From assembly GCF_001307155.1 (NCBI RefSeq), contig NZ_CP012830.1:2494501-2558500 (forward strand): DNA of 64,000 nucleotides, given 5' to 3'. The DNA comes from Pseudomonas fluorescens (lineage in GTDB: Bacteria; Pseudomonadota; Gammaproteobacteria; Pseudomonadales; Pseudomonadaceae). Each line of letters starts with the position of its first letter. Position 1 is the stretch's first letter. Of the stretch, positions 1 through 9,362 are shown one piece after another. The translations under genes were made by a program, and so were the position numbers. The notes beneath the pieces are model-generated. The model was not told the DNA's origin, ran no database searches, and was given only the letters and a program-made list of their open reading frames with translations.

Positions 1-3000
1 GTGACCTTCACCTTCAGCGAGGCGGTGACCGGCTTCACCAACGCCGACCTGACGATCCCCAACGGCACACTGACCGCGGTCAGCAGCAGCGATGGCGGAA
101 TCACCTGGACGGCCACGTTCACCCCGACTGCGGGCATCAACGATACGACCAACCTGATCACCCTGGCCAACACCGGCGTGGCCGACCTGGCCGGTAACGC
201 CGGCAGCGGCACCACCGACTCCGGCAACTTCACCATCGACACCGTGCGGCCGACCGCGACCATCGTAGTCGCCGACAACGCACTTAAAGTGGGTGATACA
301 TCACTGGTGACCATCACCTTCTCCGAGGCGGTGACCGGCTTCACCAACTCCGACCTGACGATTGCCAACGGCACGCTGAGCGCAGTCAGCAGCAGCGATG
401 GCGGGGTCACCTGGACGGCGACCTTCACCCCGACCAGCGCCATTACGGACGCCACCAACCTGATCACCCTGGACAACACCGGCGTGCAGAACGGTTCCGG
501 CAACGTCGGCGCGGGCACCACCGATTCCAACAACTACGCCATCGACACCCAGCGTCCGACGGCGACCATCGTGGTGACGGACACCGCGCTGGGGATCGGC
601 CAGACTTCGTTGGTGACCATCACCTTCAGTGAAGCGGTGACCGGTTTTACCAACGCCGACCTGACGATCGACAACGGTACGTTGAGTGCGGTGAGCAGCA
701 GCGATGGCGGCGTGACCTGGACCGCCACCCTGACGCCGGTGAACGGCATCACCCACAGCGGCAATATGATCACCTTGGACAACACCGGGATTGCCGACCT
801 GGCCGGTAATCCCGGTGCCGCGACCACCGATTCCAATACTTACGCTATCGATAGTCAGCGTCCGACCGCCACCATCGTGTTTGCCGACCCGACGCTGGCC
901 GCCGGCGAAACCTCTTTGGTGACCTTCACCTTCAGCGAGGCGGTGACCGGCTTCACCAACGCCGACCTGACGATCCCCAACGGCACACTGACCGCGGTCA
1001 GCAGCAGCGATGGCGGCATCACCTGGACGGCCACCTTCACCCCGACCGCGGGCATAAAAGACACCACCAACCTGATCACCCTGGCTAACACCGGCGTCGC
1101 CGACCTGGCCGGTAACACCGGTAGCGGCACCACCGATTCCGCCAACTTCACCATCGACACCGTGCGTCCAACGGCGACTATCATTGTTGCCGACAACGCG
1201 CTGAAGATTGGTGACACATCACTGGTGACCATCACCTTCTCCGAGGCGGTGACTGGCTTCACCAACGCCGACCTGACGATTGCCAACGGCACGCTGAGCG
1301 CGGTCAGCAGCAGCGATGGCGGGATCACCTGGACGGCGACCTTCACCCCGACCAGCGCCATTACCGACGCCACCAACCTGATCACCCTGGACAACACCGG
1401 CGTGCAGAACGGTTCCGGCAACGTCGGCACGGGCACCACCGATTCCAACAACTACGCCATCGACACCCAGCGTCCGACGGCGACCATCGTGGTGACGGAC
1501 ACCGCGCTGGGGATTGGCCAGACTTCGTTGGTGACCATCACCTTCAGTGAAGCGGTGACCGGCTTCACCAACGCCGACCTGACAATTGCCAATGGCACGC
1601 TGACCGCTGTCAGCAGCAGCGATGGCGGGATCACCTGGATCGCGACCTTTACCCCGAGCGCCAGCATCACCGACGCGACCAACCTGATCACTCTGGACAA
1701 CACCGGAGTGGCCGATCTGGCTGGCAATGCCGGGACTGGCAGCACGGACTCGAACAACTATACGATCGACACCGTGCGTCCGACCGCGACTATCGTTGTC
1801 GCCGACAGTACCCTCACGGCCGGTGAAACGTCGTTGGTGACCATCACCTTCAGCGAAGCGGTGACGGGGTTCGACAACAGCGATCTGAGCGTGTCCAACG
1901 GCACCCTGACCAACGTCAGCAGCAGCGACGGCGGCATCACCTGGACCGCCACTTTCACGCCCACCAGCGGCATAAAAGACCCCACCAACCTCATCAGCCT
2001 GAACAACACAGGCGTGGCCGACCTGATCGGTAATGCGGGCAGCGGCACCACTGATTCGGGCAACTTCACCATCGATACCCAGCGTCCGACCGCGACCATC
2101 GTGGTGGCCGACAACGCGCTGAAGATTGGCGAAACCTCGCTGGTGACCATCACTTTCTCCGAGGCGGTCAGCGGGTTCACCAACGCTGACCTGACCATCG
2201 CCAACGGTACGTTGAGCGCGGTCAGTTCAAGCGATGGCGGTATTACCTGGACAGCGACCTTCACCCCGGCCGCGAATATCACCGACACCACCAACCTGAT
2301 CACCCTGGACAACACGGGGGTGCAGAACATCTCTGGCAACGTTGGGGTGGGCACCACCGACTCGAACAACTACGCCATCGACACGCAACGTCCAACGGCA
2401 AGCATTGTGGTGGCCAATCCGCTGCTGGGCATTGGCCAGACCTCACAGGTGACCATCACTTTCAGTGAGGCGGTCAGTGGTTTCGACCTGTCCGACCTCA
2501 GCGTGGCCAATGGCACGCTGTCCAATTTGCTGAGCAGCGACGGCGGCAAGACCTGGACGGCGACCCTGACGCCGACCGCCGCGGTCAACGATGCCACCAA
2601 CCAGATCGTGCTCGACACTGCCAATGTGCAGGACAGCGCCGGTAACGCGGGCAGCACCGTAAGCCTGTCCAATAACTACGTGCTCGATGCCGACCGGCCT
2701 ACCGGGACCATCGTCGTTGCCAAACCGCTGCTGGGCATCGGCCAGACCTCGGGGGTGACCATCACCTTCAGCGAAGCAGTGAACGGTTTCGACCTGTCCG
2801 ATCTAAGCGTGACCAACGGTACGCTGTCCAACCTGGCCAGCAGTGACGGAGGCAAGACCTGGACCGCGACGTTCACGCCGACGGCGAACGTGACCGACGC
2901 GACCAACCTGATTGTGCTCGACAACAGTAACGTCAACGACGCCGCAGGTAATGCCGGGACGGGGCTGGCCATCTCCAACAACTACGCTCTGGACAGTGAT

Positions 3001-3306
3001 CGCCCCACCGCGACCATCGTCATCGCCAACCCGAACCTGGGCGTTGGCCAGACCTCGCAGGTGACCTTCAGCTTCAGCGAGGCGGTGAAGCATTTCGATT
3101 TGTCCGACATCAGCGTGGCCAATGGCACCCTCACCAACCTGAGCAGCAGCAACGGCGGCAAGACCTGGACTGCCACCCTGACCCCGGCGGCCAACATCAG
3201 CGATGCGACCAACTTCATCGGGCTGGACACCAGCAACGTGACCGACCGCGCCGGGAACGCGGGCACCGGGGTCGCGATCTCCAACAATTTCACAGTCAAC
3301 ACGGTG
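1..3306 (+). repeat. 306-bp tandem repeats with a 918-bp higher-order period
   Basis: Repeat boundaries (codons for RPTA or a variant) fall at 247, 553, 859, 1165, 1471, 1777, 2083, 2389, 2695 and 3001, each 306 bp apart. The text following each boundary cycles through three types: NALKVGD or NALKIGD, then TALGIGQ, then a form ending in AGE. Base 1 onward is nearly identical to base 919 onward, so a three-repeat unit has been duplicated. The last three repeats are more diverged. Confidence 0.9.
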
Positions 3307-3843
3307 CCGGCCGTCGTGGTCTTGGTCAGCGACCCGACACCGCCGCAAAGCACTCCGAACATACCGTTGCAGCCGATTGTCTTCGCACCGCCGACCGGCA
3401 ATCTCGGCTCACCGCTGACTTTTGCGCCGTTGTTCGAACAGCGGGTATTGGGCGATGGCATCCGCCCACTGGGGGATATTTTCATCAACCGCGGCGCACT
3501 GAGCCCCAGCTATATCGCTCAGGTGTTCACTAGCAGCGACAGCGGCGGGAATGGCTCCGCTCACGGCTTCCTGGGTTTTGGCGGGGGTGATGGCGGGGTG
3601 TTTGGCAGCAGCACGCTGTCGAGTCTGTTCAGTCATGAGTCGGGCAATGGCGACAGTTCGTTCAATGCGTTCGGCGACAAGTCGATCCAGCACGGCGGCG
3701 ATGCCGCTCAAGGCCTGCACGGTGTCTATGGCGCACTGACCTTGGGCGAGCAACTTCAACAACTTGAAAACGCCGAGAAGCAGCAGATCCAGGCGTTGGC
3801 TGCAGCGTTGCAACAGGTTGGCATCAGCGAAATGCAGGCCTGA
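1..3843 (+). CDS. Large Ig-like repeat adhesin, 3' part (5' end outside window)
   Basis: The open frame enters from the left edge, so the true start is not seen. The visible 1280 residues hold one partial and ten complete Ig-like repeats of exactly 102 residues (306 bp), each opening with RPTATIVV or a variant and carrying TFSEAV, SSSDGG and TWTAT. The repeats from about base 247 to 3306 are followed by a non-repeat tail of about 180 residues rich in Gly, Ser and Asp that ends in a Gln/Leu helix. No RTX nonapeptides are visible. This architecture is typical of giant secreted or surface adhesins of the BapA/LapA kind that use type I export. The next gene is a TolC-like outer-membrane protein 42 bp downstream, which fits that reading. 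Exact substrate and anchoring are unknown. Confidence 0.85.
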   Translation: MTFTFSEAVTGFTNADLTIPNGTLTAVSSSDGGITWTATFTPTAGINDTTNLITLANTGVADLAGNAGSGTTDSGNFTIDTVRPTATIVVADNALKVGDTSLVTITFSEAVTGFTNSDLTIANGTLSAVSSSDGGVTWTATFTPTSAITDATNLITLDNTGVQNGSGNVGAGTTDSNNYAIDTQRPTATIVVTDTALGIGQTSLVTITFSEAVTGFTNADLTIDNGTLSAVSSSDGGVTWTATLTPVNGITHSGNMITLDNTGIADLAGNPGAATTDSNTYAIDSQRPTATIVFADPTLAAGETSLVTFTFSEAVTGFTNADLTIPNGTLTAVSSSDGGITWTATFTPTAGIKDTTNLITLANTGVADLAGNTGSGTTDSANFTIDTVRPTATIIVADNALKIGDTSLVTITFSEAVTGFTNADLTIANGTLSAVSSSDGGITWTATFTPTSAITDATNLITLDNTGVQNGSGNVGTGTTDSNNYAIDTQRPTATIVVTDTALGIGQTSLVTITFSEAVTGFTNADLTIANGTLTAVSSSDGGITWIATFTPSASITDATNLITLDNTGVADLAGNAGTGSTDSNNYTIDTVRPTATIVVADSTLTAGETSLVTITFSEAVTGFDNSDLSVSNGTLTNVSSSDGGITWTATFTPTSGIKDPTNLISLNNTGVADLIGNAGSGTTDSGNFTIDTQRPTATIVVADNALKIGETSLVTITFSEAVSGFTNADLTIANGTLSAVSSSDGGITWTATFTPAANITDTTNLITLDNTGVQNISGNVGVGTTDSNNYAIDTQRPTASIVVANPLLGIGQTSQVTITFSEAVSGFDLSDLSVANGTLSNLLSSDGGKTWTATLTPTAAVNDATNQIVLDTANVQDSAGNAGSTVSLSNNYVLDADRPTGTIVVAKPLLGIGQTSGVTITFSEAVNGFDLSDLSVTNGTLSNLASSDGGKTWTATFTPTANVTDATNLIVLDNSNVNDAAGNAGTGLAISNNYALDSDRPTATIVIANPNLGVGQTSQVTFSFSEAVKHFDLSDISVANGTLTNLSSSNGGKTWTATLTPAANISDATNFIGLDTSNVTDRAGNAGTGVAISNNFTVNTVPAVVVLVSDPTPPQSTPNIPLQPIVFAPPTGNLGSPLTFAPLFEQRVLGDGIRPLGDIFINRGALSPSYIAQVFTSSDSGGNGSAHGFLGFGGGDGGVFGSSTLSSLFSHESGNGDSSFNAFGDKSIQHGGDAAQGLHGVYGALTLGEQLQQLENAEKQQIQALAAALQQVGISEMQA

Positions 3844-3885
3844 CTAAAAACCTGAAATTGTGCGGTACCTAGGGGCGGTCCAAGG

Positions 3886-5400
3886 ATGAAAAAAAGTCAG
3901 AAACTATTCGGCGCCAGCCTGCTGGCGCTTGCAATCAGCGGATGTGCGGTAACCAGTGAGCCGATTGAACGCAGTGTCAGCGAGCAGCGCGCCAGAAGCG
4001 ATTTGGCGAGCATGTACAAGGATCAGGAGCCCCTTAGCGGCCCACTGACGTTGCATCAAGCCATGGCCCGCGCAGTGAAATACAACCTCGAAGGCCGGTT
4101 GAAAATCATGGAAGAGGCGTTGGCCAAGCGCCAACTCGACCTCGCCAGCTTCGACATGCTGCCGCGCATGGCCCTGGACGCCGGTTACGTGGGGCGAAAC
4201 AACACCAGCGCCTCCAGCAGCCAGAGCGTGCGCACCGGCACCCAGTCCCTGGAACCTTCGACCTCCCAGGACCGCGACCGCAGAGTCGCCGACCTGACCA
4301 TGGTCTGGAACGTCCTCGACTTCGGCGTCAGCTATATCAACGCCAAGCAGCAGGGCGATCAACGGCTGATCGTTCAGGAACGCCGGCGCAAGGTCATCAA
4401 TACCATCGTTCAGGACGTGCGCTCGGCGTATTGGCGGGCGGTGGCCGCTGAACGCCTGCTCAAGCAGATCGATAGCCTGATGGCGCGGGTCGATGCCGCG
4501 CGCGACAACAGCCAGAGCATGAGCGAGCAGCGTATTGGCGACCCGGTGCAGGCCTTGGGTTACCAACGTTCGCTGATCGAAGCCACGCGCCAGCTTGAAG
4601 AACAGCGGCGGGCACTGTCGCTGGCGAAAACCGAACTGGCGACCCTGATCAACCTGCCGATGGGCACCGAGTTGACGTTGGCGACGCCGGAGGATTACCC
4701 GATTCCGGAACTCAAGGTCGGCATGGCCAGCCTTGAGCAGGAAGCCCTGGCCAGCCGCCCGGAACTGCGCGAGCAGGATTATCAGACGCGCATCAGCACC
4801 GCCGAAACCCGCAAAGCCATGCTGCGGCTGCTGCCGGGGCTGGAACTCTCGGCTGGCGGGCATTACGACAGCAACTCGTTTCTGGTCAACGACAAGTGGG
4901 CCGACTACGGGGTAAAAATCACCTGGAACCTGTTCAACGTGATTTCCGCCCCGGCGGCCATCGACGTGGCCAAGGCCGGTGAAGAAGTGGCCAAGGCACG
5001 CCGTCAGGCAATGTCGATCGCGGTGCTGGCGCAGCTCTACGTGGCCAACGCCAACTACCGCGAAGCGCTGCGCCAGTTCGAGACCAACCAGCAGCTGTCG
5101 AACATCGACGGGCAGATTCTTGGCCAGTTGCGTAATCGTCATCAGGCCGCGGGCATCGGCGAACTGGAGCTGATCCAGGGCGAACTGAACACCCTGCAAG
5201 CGGACCTGCGCCGCGACCTGTCGTACGCGGATTTGCGCAACGCTTACGGGCAGATCTTCGCCAGTGCCGGGCTCGACCCACTGCCGGATCAGGTGCAGTC
5301 GACCCAAGTGCAGTCGATCGCCACGGAACTGGCCAGCCGCGAGGATGCGTGGGCCGCCGGCAACATCACGGTGCCGACAGCCCATGTCCAAAGCAAGTAA
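3886..5400 (+). CDS. TolC-family outer-membrane efflux/export lipoprotein
   Basis: 504 residues. The N-terminus has a lipoprotein signal with a lipobox ending ISGC (Cys20). The body carries two outer-membrane-factor halves with long coiled-coil segments (about 55-260 and 280-475). TolC family members form trimeric channels through the outer membrane for type I secretion or tripartite efflux. The gene begins 42 bp after the adhesin stop, so export of that adhesin is its likely job. No ABC transporter or membrane-fusion protein is seen in the window; they may lie upstream. The last 17 bases overlap the APS kinase gene, which suggests translational coupling. Confidence 0.85.
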   Translation: MKKSQKLFGASLLALAISGCAVTSEPIERSVSEQRARSDLASMYKDQEPLSGPLTLHQAMARAVKYNLEGRLKIMEEALAKRQLDLASFDMLPRMALDAGYVGRNNTSASSSQSVRTGTQSLEPSTSQDRDRRVADLTMVWNVLDFGVSYINAKQQGDQRLIVQERRRKVINTIVQDVRSAYWRAVAAERLLKQIDSLMARVDAARDNSQSMSEQRIGDPVQALGYQRSLIEATRQLEEQRRALSLAKTELATLINLPMGTELTLATPEDYPIPELKVGMASLEQEALASRPELREQDYQTRISTAETRKAMLRLLPGLELSAGGHYDSNSFLVNDKWADYGVKITWNLFNVISAPAAIDVAKAGEEVAKARRQAMSIAVLAQLYVANANYREALRQFETNQQLSNIDGQILGQLRNRHQAAGIGELELIQGELNTLQADLRRDLSYADLRNAYGQIFASAGLDPLPDQVQSTQVQSIATELASREDAWAAGNITVPTAHVQSK

Positions 5401-5989
5401 TCTGCTGGCGCCCACGGCCAGCGTCAGCCGGGCGCAACGCGAAGACCGCCATGGCCATCGCGGAGCGGCGATCCTGCTGACCGGTTTACCGGCGGCAGGC
5501 AAGTCGACCCTGGCCCAGGCACTGCACGCCGCGTTGTTCGAACGCGGCCTGCACAGCCTGGTGCTCGATGGCGATGGACTGCGGGTCGGGCTCAATCGCG
5601 ACCTCGGGTTTGCCGACAAGGATCGCCAGGAAAACATCCGCCGCGCCAGTGAGGTCGCAGCGTTGCTGGTGGAGAATGGGCAAATCGTTATTTTGGCGAT
5701 GATTGCGCCGTTGGTTGAACTGCGAGAAATCTTCGCCCGGCGTTTGGGTGAGGACTACCGCGAAGTCTGGTGCAGTGCTTCGCTCAACGTTTGCGAGCAG
5801 CGAGATCCGAAAGGTCATTACGCCCGTGCACGCAGCGGTGAACTGCCGGGCTTCACCGGTATCTCCGCACCTTACGAGCCACCCGCGTCGGCGGCGTTGG
5901 TGCTCGACACTGGTGTGCAGTCGGTGGACGCCTGCCTCGATCGCTTACTGACCTGGCTCGGCGAATGCGCGGTGCTACCGCACCGATGA
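5384..5989 (+). CDS. cysC: Adenylylsulfate (APS) kinase
   Basis: 201 residues. APS kinase phosphorylates adenosine 5'-phosphosulfate to PAPS, the sulfuryl donor for sulfotransferases. Visible motifs are a Walker A (GLPAAGKST), DGDGLR, the APS-kinase block GLNRDLGFADKDRQENIRR and the late block CEQRDPKGHYARAR with GFTGISAPYEPP. It stands alone, without a sulfurylase domain or cysND beside it. The ATG at 5384 is preferred because it lies inside the end of the TolC gene and gives a normal-length kinase; codons further upstream in frame only read the TolC gene out of frame. Its stop overlaps the next ATG in the string ATGA. The context suggests PAPS supply for the sulfotransferase two genes on rather than cysteine synthesis. 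Confidence 0.9.
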   Translation: MSKASNLLAPTASVSRAQREDRHGHRGAAILLTGLPAAGKSTLAQALHAALFERGLHSLVLDGDGLRVGLNRDLGFADKDRQENIRRASEVAALLVENGQIVILAMIAPLVELREIFARRLGEDYREVWCSASLNVCEQRDPKGHYARARSGELPGFTGISAPYEPPASAALVLDTGVQSVDACLDRLLTWLGECAVLPHR

Positions 5990-6777
5990 ATCGACCGGCG
6001 TTTTCCCGCCTGCCGGTGACGGTGCCTCTGCCGTTACTGTTGCAGGCATTGGCGCAAATCAAGGACAGCGACTGGCATAGCCATTTCAACAGCCACTATT
6101 TCAGTGGCGACTGGAGCGGGGTGGCGCTGATCAGCGCGGCTGATGCGCTGACGGAGCTATCCCCTGGCCATGGAAAACCGGTGTTGCGAGCGCCGTGGCT
6201 GCTCGATGGTCGGTGGCAGCGTGCATTGCAGAAATTACCATTGGACATCGTCTCGGCAAGATTGCTGAAGCTGGGGCCCGGCAGTCGGATTCACGAGCAC
6301 CGCGACTATGATCTTGAGGGGCCAGAGGCCGATCTGCGGCTGCACATTCCGTTGCTCAGTCCACCGAACGTCGACTTTCTGCTCGACGGTTTGCGGATGC
6401 CGATGGAGGCCGGCGAATGCTGGTTTCTCGACCTGTCGCGGCCTCACAGCGTCGACAATCGCGATAGCCGCGAGCGGGTGCATCTGGTGATCGATTGCAG
6501 GCCCGCCCCTTGGTTGGAACAGGCGATTGTCGAGGGCGTTTCAACCACGCCGGCGCCTGGCGTCGGTCATGCAGCGCAAGCGCTGGCACAGTTTCGACGG
6601 CTGCTGGAAAACGATCCGCAGCTCTGCAAGACCTTGCAGGGCGTGACCGACAACGAGGCCTTTATCGCCACCACCCTGAAGCTGGCTGCCGAAAATGGCC
6701 TGGCGTTCTCCCGTGAAGAGTTGCGTGCTGTGATGCGCAATGGCCGTCGCCAATGGAATGAACAATGCAGCGCCTGA
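5986..6777 (+). CDS. Aspartyl/asparaginyl beta-hydroxylase-like dioxygenase
   Basis: 263 residues from the ATG at 5986, which overlaps the cysC stop (ATGA); an in-frame ATG at 5965 is less likely. The middle carries the cupin features of Fe(II)/2-oxoglutarate Asp/Asn beta-hydroxylases: IHEHRDYDL with His and Asp, RLHIPLL, and a distal PHSVDN followed by a basic residue and VHLVID. The family hydroxylates Asp or Asn side chains in proteins, and some members act on small molecules. About 80 C-terminal residues follow the catalytic domain. Position between cysC and a sulfotransferase, all overlapping, suggests one modification pathway. The substrate is not shown by the sequence. Confidence 0.8.
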   Translation: MNRPAFSRLPVTVPLPLLLQALAQIKDSDWHSHFNSHYFSGDWSGVALISAADALTELSPGHGKPVLRAPWLLDGRWQRALQKLPLDIVSARLLKLGPGSRIHEHRDYDLEGPEADLRLHIPLLSPPNVDFLLDGLRMPMEAGECWFLDLSRPHSVDNRDSRERVHLVIDCRPAPWLEQAIVEGVSTTPAPGVGHAAQALAQFRRLLENDPQLCKTLQGVTDNEAFIATTLKLAAENGLAFSREELRAVMRNGRRQWNEQCSA

Positions 6778-7754
6778 ACCTCGACGGCTGGTTGCCGATC
6801 CGCGTCTGGCAACAGGGCGGGGAGTGGCGGGTCGATTGGTGCTGGTTTGGTGATCAGCCGTTGCGACAGCCGTTTTTCCGCGATGCGGTGGAGGAGGCGC
6901 TGCGCCTGCCATTCAACCAGGCTTTCCGCCGTCAAACGCCGCTAAGCGTGCTGAGTGATTGGCAGACGATCAGCCCGGGGCTGGTGCCGAGTGCGTTCAT
7001 TTTTCACGCCTCGCGCTGTGGCTCGACGCTGATCAGCCAGATGCTGGCGCAACTCGACAACCACATCGTCATTTCCGAACCACCACCACTGGATGCCTTG
7101 CTACGCAGCGAACTTCCGCCTGCAGAACGCAACGCGGCGATTCGCGGTTTGCTCTCGGCCTATGGCCAGCCGCGCCGAGGTGTGGAACAACGCTTGGTGA
7201 TCAAGCTGGACGCCTGGAACATCGGTGAGCTGAAGCGGTTGCGTGAGTGCTTTGCTGAAACGCCCTGGCTGTTTGTCTACCGCGATCCGCTCGAAATCGC
7301 CGTCTCACACCTGCGTCGTCCGGGCCTGCACATGGTGCCAGGGCTGATCGGCACCAGCGCATTGGACGATGGGGCAGCATTCGAGGGGCGAGAGGATTTC
7401 ATCGCGCGGCGCTTGGGCAAACTGCTGCAATTAGGCGTTGAACATTGCCACGAATTTGCCGGACTGGCGGTCAACTATCGTGAGTTGCCGGGCGCCATGG
7501 AGGGCCATTTGGCCAGGTTTTTTGCACTGAATGCCGAGCAGCGAACCCAAGTGTTCAGCGCTGTAAGTCAGCACGCCAAACAACCGGCCGAAACGTTTGT
7601 GGCCGACAGCGAAGGCAAACAACAAGAAGCTTCGGCGCGGCTCAGAGAACGCGTTGAGTGTTGGGCGCACGGGCCTTACGAAGCATTGGAGCAATGGCGA
7701 ACCGCTTCTTGTGGCGAGGGAGCTTGCTCCCGCTGGGCCGCGGAGCGGCCCTGA
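6765..7754 (+). CDS. Sulfotransferase family protein
   Basis: 329 residues. It begins 13 bases inside the hydroxylase gene. The 5'-phosphosulfate-binding loop is seen as HASRCGSTLISQML (about residues 82-95), and the 3'-phosphate-binding segment as FVYRDPLEIAVSHLRR (about 169-184). These are the two PAPS-contact motifs of the sulfotransferase superfamily, so PAPS made by the adjacent APS kinase is the expected donor. The acceptor is unknown; candidates are the Ig-repeat adhesin, a lipid or a polysaccharide. The last 15 or so codons are read from the start of a REP element, so the natural C-terminus has been replaced or extended by repeat DNA. Confidence 0.8.
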   Translation: MQRLNLDGWLPIRVWQQGGEWRVDWCWFGDQPLRQPFFRDAVEEALRLPFNQAFRRQTPLSVLSDWQTISPGLVPSAFIFHASRCGSTLISQMLAQLDNHIVISEPPPLDALLRSELPPAERNAAIRGLLSAYGQPRRGVEQRLVIKLDAWNIGELKRLRECFAETPWLFVYRDPLEIAVSHLRRPGLHMVPGLIGTSALDDGAAFEGREDFIARRLGKLLQLGVEHCHEFAGLAVNYRELPGAMEGHLARFFALNAEQRTQVFSAVSQHAKQPAETFVADSEGKQQEASARLRERVECWAHGPYEALEQWRTASCGEGACSRWAAERP

Positions 7755-7837
7755 ACTGGCAATGGTATTTTGTCAGACCTCGTCGGCTGAATAACGACGG
7801 CTTCGCCGCCGAGCGGGAGCAAGCTCCCTCGCCACAG
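7710..7837. repeat. REP pair (GTGGCGAGGGAGCTTGC family)
   Basis: Two inverted arms, tgtggcgagggagcttgctc near 7710 and its complement ending near 7836, enclose a spacer. This is the common Pseudomonas intergenic REP doublet. It lies between convergent genes, and its left arm is inside the sulfotransferase reading frame. Confidence 0.85.
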
Positions 7838-7850
7838 GTGAATCTACAGC

Positions 7851-8609
7851 TCAGCTCTTCGACGACAATTCCGCCATGCCCTTGAGCAATTCGATCGGCA
7901 GCGGGAAGACAATAGTCGAACTCTTGTCGCCGGCAATCAAACTCAGGGTCTGCATGTAACGCAACTGCATGGCGCCGGGCTGGCGACCGAGCATTTCGGC
8001 GGCTTGCATGAGCTTTTCCGAGGCCTGCAATTCACCTTCGGCGTGGATCACTTTCGCCCGCCGTTCACGTTCGGCTTCGGCCTGTTTGGCGATCGCGCGG
8101 ATCATCGATTCGTTGAGGTCGACGTGCTTGATCTCGACGTTGGCGACCTTGATCCCCCAGGCATCCGTCTGGGCGTCCAGCACTTGCTGGATGTCGAAAT
8201 TCAAGCGCTCGCGTTCGGCCAGCAATTCGTCCAGTTCATGTTTACCGAGCACCGCCCGCAAGGTGGTTTGCGCCAGTTGGCTGGTGGCCATGAGGAAGTC
8301 TTCGACCTGGATGATCGCTTTCTGCGAGTCGAGCACCCGGAAGTACAGCACCGCGTTGACCTTCACCGAGACGTTGTCGCGGGTGATCACGTCTTGCGGC
8401 GGTACGTCGAGCACCACGGTCCGCAGATCGACCCGAACCATTTGCTGCACCACCGGAATCAACAGGATCAGCCCCGGGCCCTTGACCTGCCAGAAGCGTC
8501 CGAGCTGGAACACCACGCCGCGCTCGTATTCGCGCAGGATGCGGAAGGTCGATCCTGCCAGTGCAATCATCAGCACCAGCAGCGCGGCAAAACCCAGTTG
8601 CAGACCCAT
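7851..8609 (-). CDS. Slipin/stomatin-like SPFH-domain membrane protein
   Basis: 252 residues. One N-terminal membrane segment (about 3-22) is followed by the SPFH domain with the slipin sequence [14 protein letters not shown] and the segment [16 protein letters not shown], then a helical region ending near [13 protein letters not shown]. Slipins form oligomeric membrane scaffolds and are usually paired with NfeD proteins. The ATG at 8609 is chosen over the one at 8615 because a GGAG lies 7 bases before it. It follows the nfeD gene closely, so both sit in one leftward operon. Confidence 0.9.
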   Translation of the reverse strand: MGLQLGFAALLVLMIALAGSTFRILREYERGVVFQLGRFWQVKGPGLILLIPVVQQMVRVDLRTVVLDVPPQDVITRDNVSVKVNAVLYFRVLDSQKAIIQVEDFLMATSQLAQTTLRAVLGKHELDELLAERERLNFDIQQVLDAQTDAWGIKVANVEIKHVDLNESMIRAIAKQAEAERERRAKVIHAEGELQASEKLMQAAEMLGRQPGAMQLRYMQTLSLIAGDKSSTIVFPLPIELLKGMAELSSKS

Positions 8610-8611
8610 GA

Positions 8612-9148
8612 TCATTCTCCTTGCGGCGCCGCGTCAGCCGCGGCCACTTCCAGCAGCGTTCCCTTGCGTGCCACCACTCGCACCCGTTGCCCGGAATGCA
8701 AGGGTGTCTTGCAGTGCACCTGCCAGCGTTCACCTTGCAAATGCACCCAGCCCTTGTGCGTGTTGTGACCCTGCAACGCGGTCACCTGCGTGACGCTGCC
8801 GAGCAGCCCGGCATCGCCACTGACAATGTGGCGCGGTCGGGTTTTCAGCGCGTGGAACAGCAGGGCGATCAACAGCAGGGCGCTGATCAGTCCAAGACCG
8901 ATGATCAGTGGTGCCGGGACATCGGCATTGCTCACCATCACCGCGCCGATCACGAACATCGTGATGCCGCCCAGCCCGACCACACCGTAATTGGGCAGCA
9001 CCACCTCCGCCACGAGCAGCGCGATACCTACCATCATCAGCCAGACGCCAAGCGGGTTGGGGACGACCACCACAACCGTGTCTGTCGCGAAAGCCGATCC
9101 GCTCAAACCCAACAACAGCGCAACCACATACCACCAGCGAGTGTTCAC
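8612..9148 (-). CDS. NfeD-family membrane protein
   Basis: 178 residues from a GTG preceded by GGAGG at a 5-base gap; upstream ATGs at 9184 and 9169 have no such site and would spoil the signal peptide. An N-terminal signal ([17 protein letters not shown]) is followed by three or four membrane helices and a C-terminal OB-fold ([10 protein letters not shown] to the end). No ClpP-like protease domain is present, so this is the short NfeD form. NfeD proteins partner with slipins in membrane quality control; the partner gene follows immediately. Confidence 0.85.
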   Translation of the reverse strand: MNTRWWYVVALLLGLSGSAFATDTVVVVVPNPLGVWLMMVGIALLVAEVVLPNYGVVGLGGITMFVIGAVMVSNADVPAPLIIGLGLISALLLIALLFHALKTRPRHIVSGDAGLLGSVTQVTALQGHNTHKGWVHLQGERWQVHCKTPLHSGQRVRVVARKGTLLEVAAADAAPQGE

Positions 9149-9362
9149 TTGACCCTCCAGGAGAGTCATCCGTCCGCGAGCCACACGGTGGCCCTGCTTA
9201 TAGTCTAGTTGAGCCTTTGGCTGGATGATTCTTGATCATTTTTTGCGAGTTTCCAGTGAGCAGATTTATCACCGGGTACCGGCAGCAGGCCTAGACTTTA
9301 GAGGAGACGCCAACCTGTTTAATCATCGTCCGCCCGCCTTGCGACGGACACCGAGGTGCATC

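Noticed and set aside
301..3813. Chain of reverse-strand open frames under the adhesin repeats
   Set aside because: They repeat with the 306-bp period of the forward gene, have no start signals and encode low-complexity Val/Pro/Leu sequence, so they are shadows of the high-GC forward frame.
3904..5637. 577-codon reverse frame across the TolC-like and cysC genes
   Set aside because: The forward frames carry clear lipobox, outer-membrane-factor and kinase motifs; the reverse product is Arg/His/Gln-rich with no fold features.
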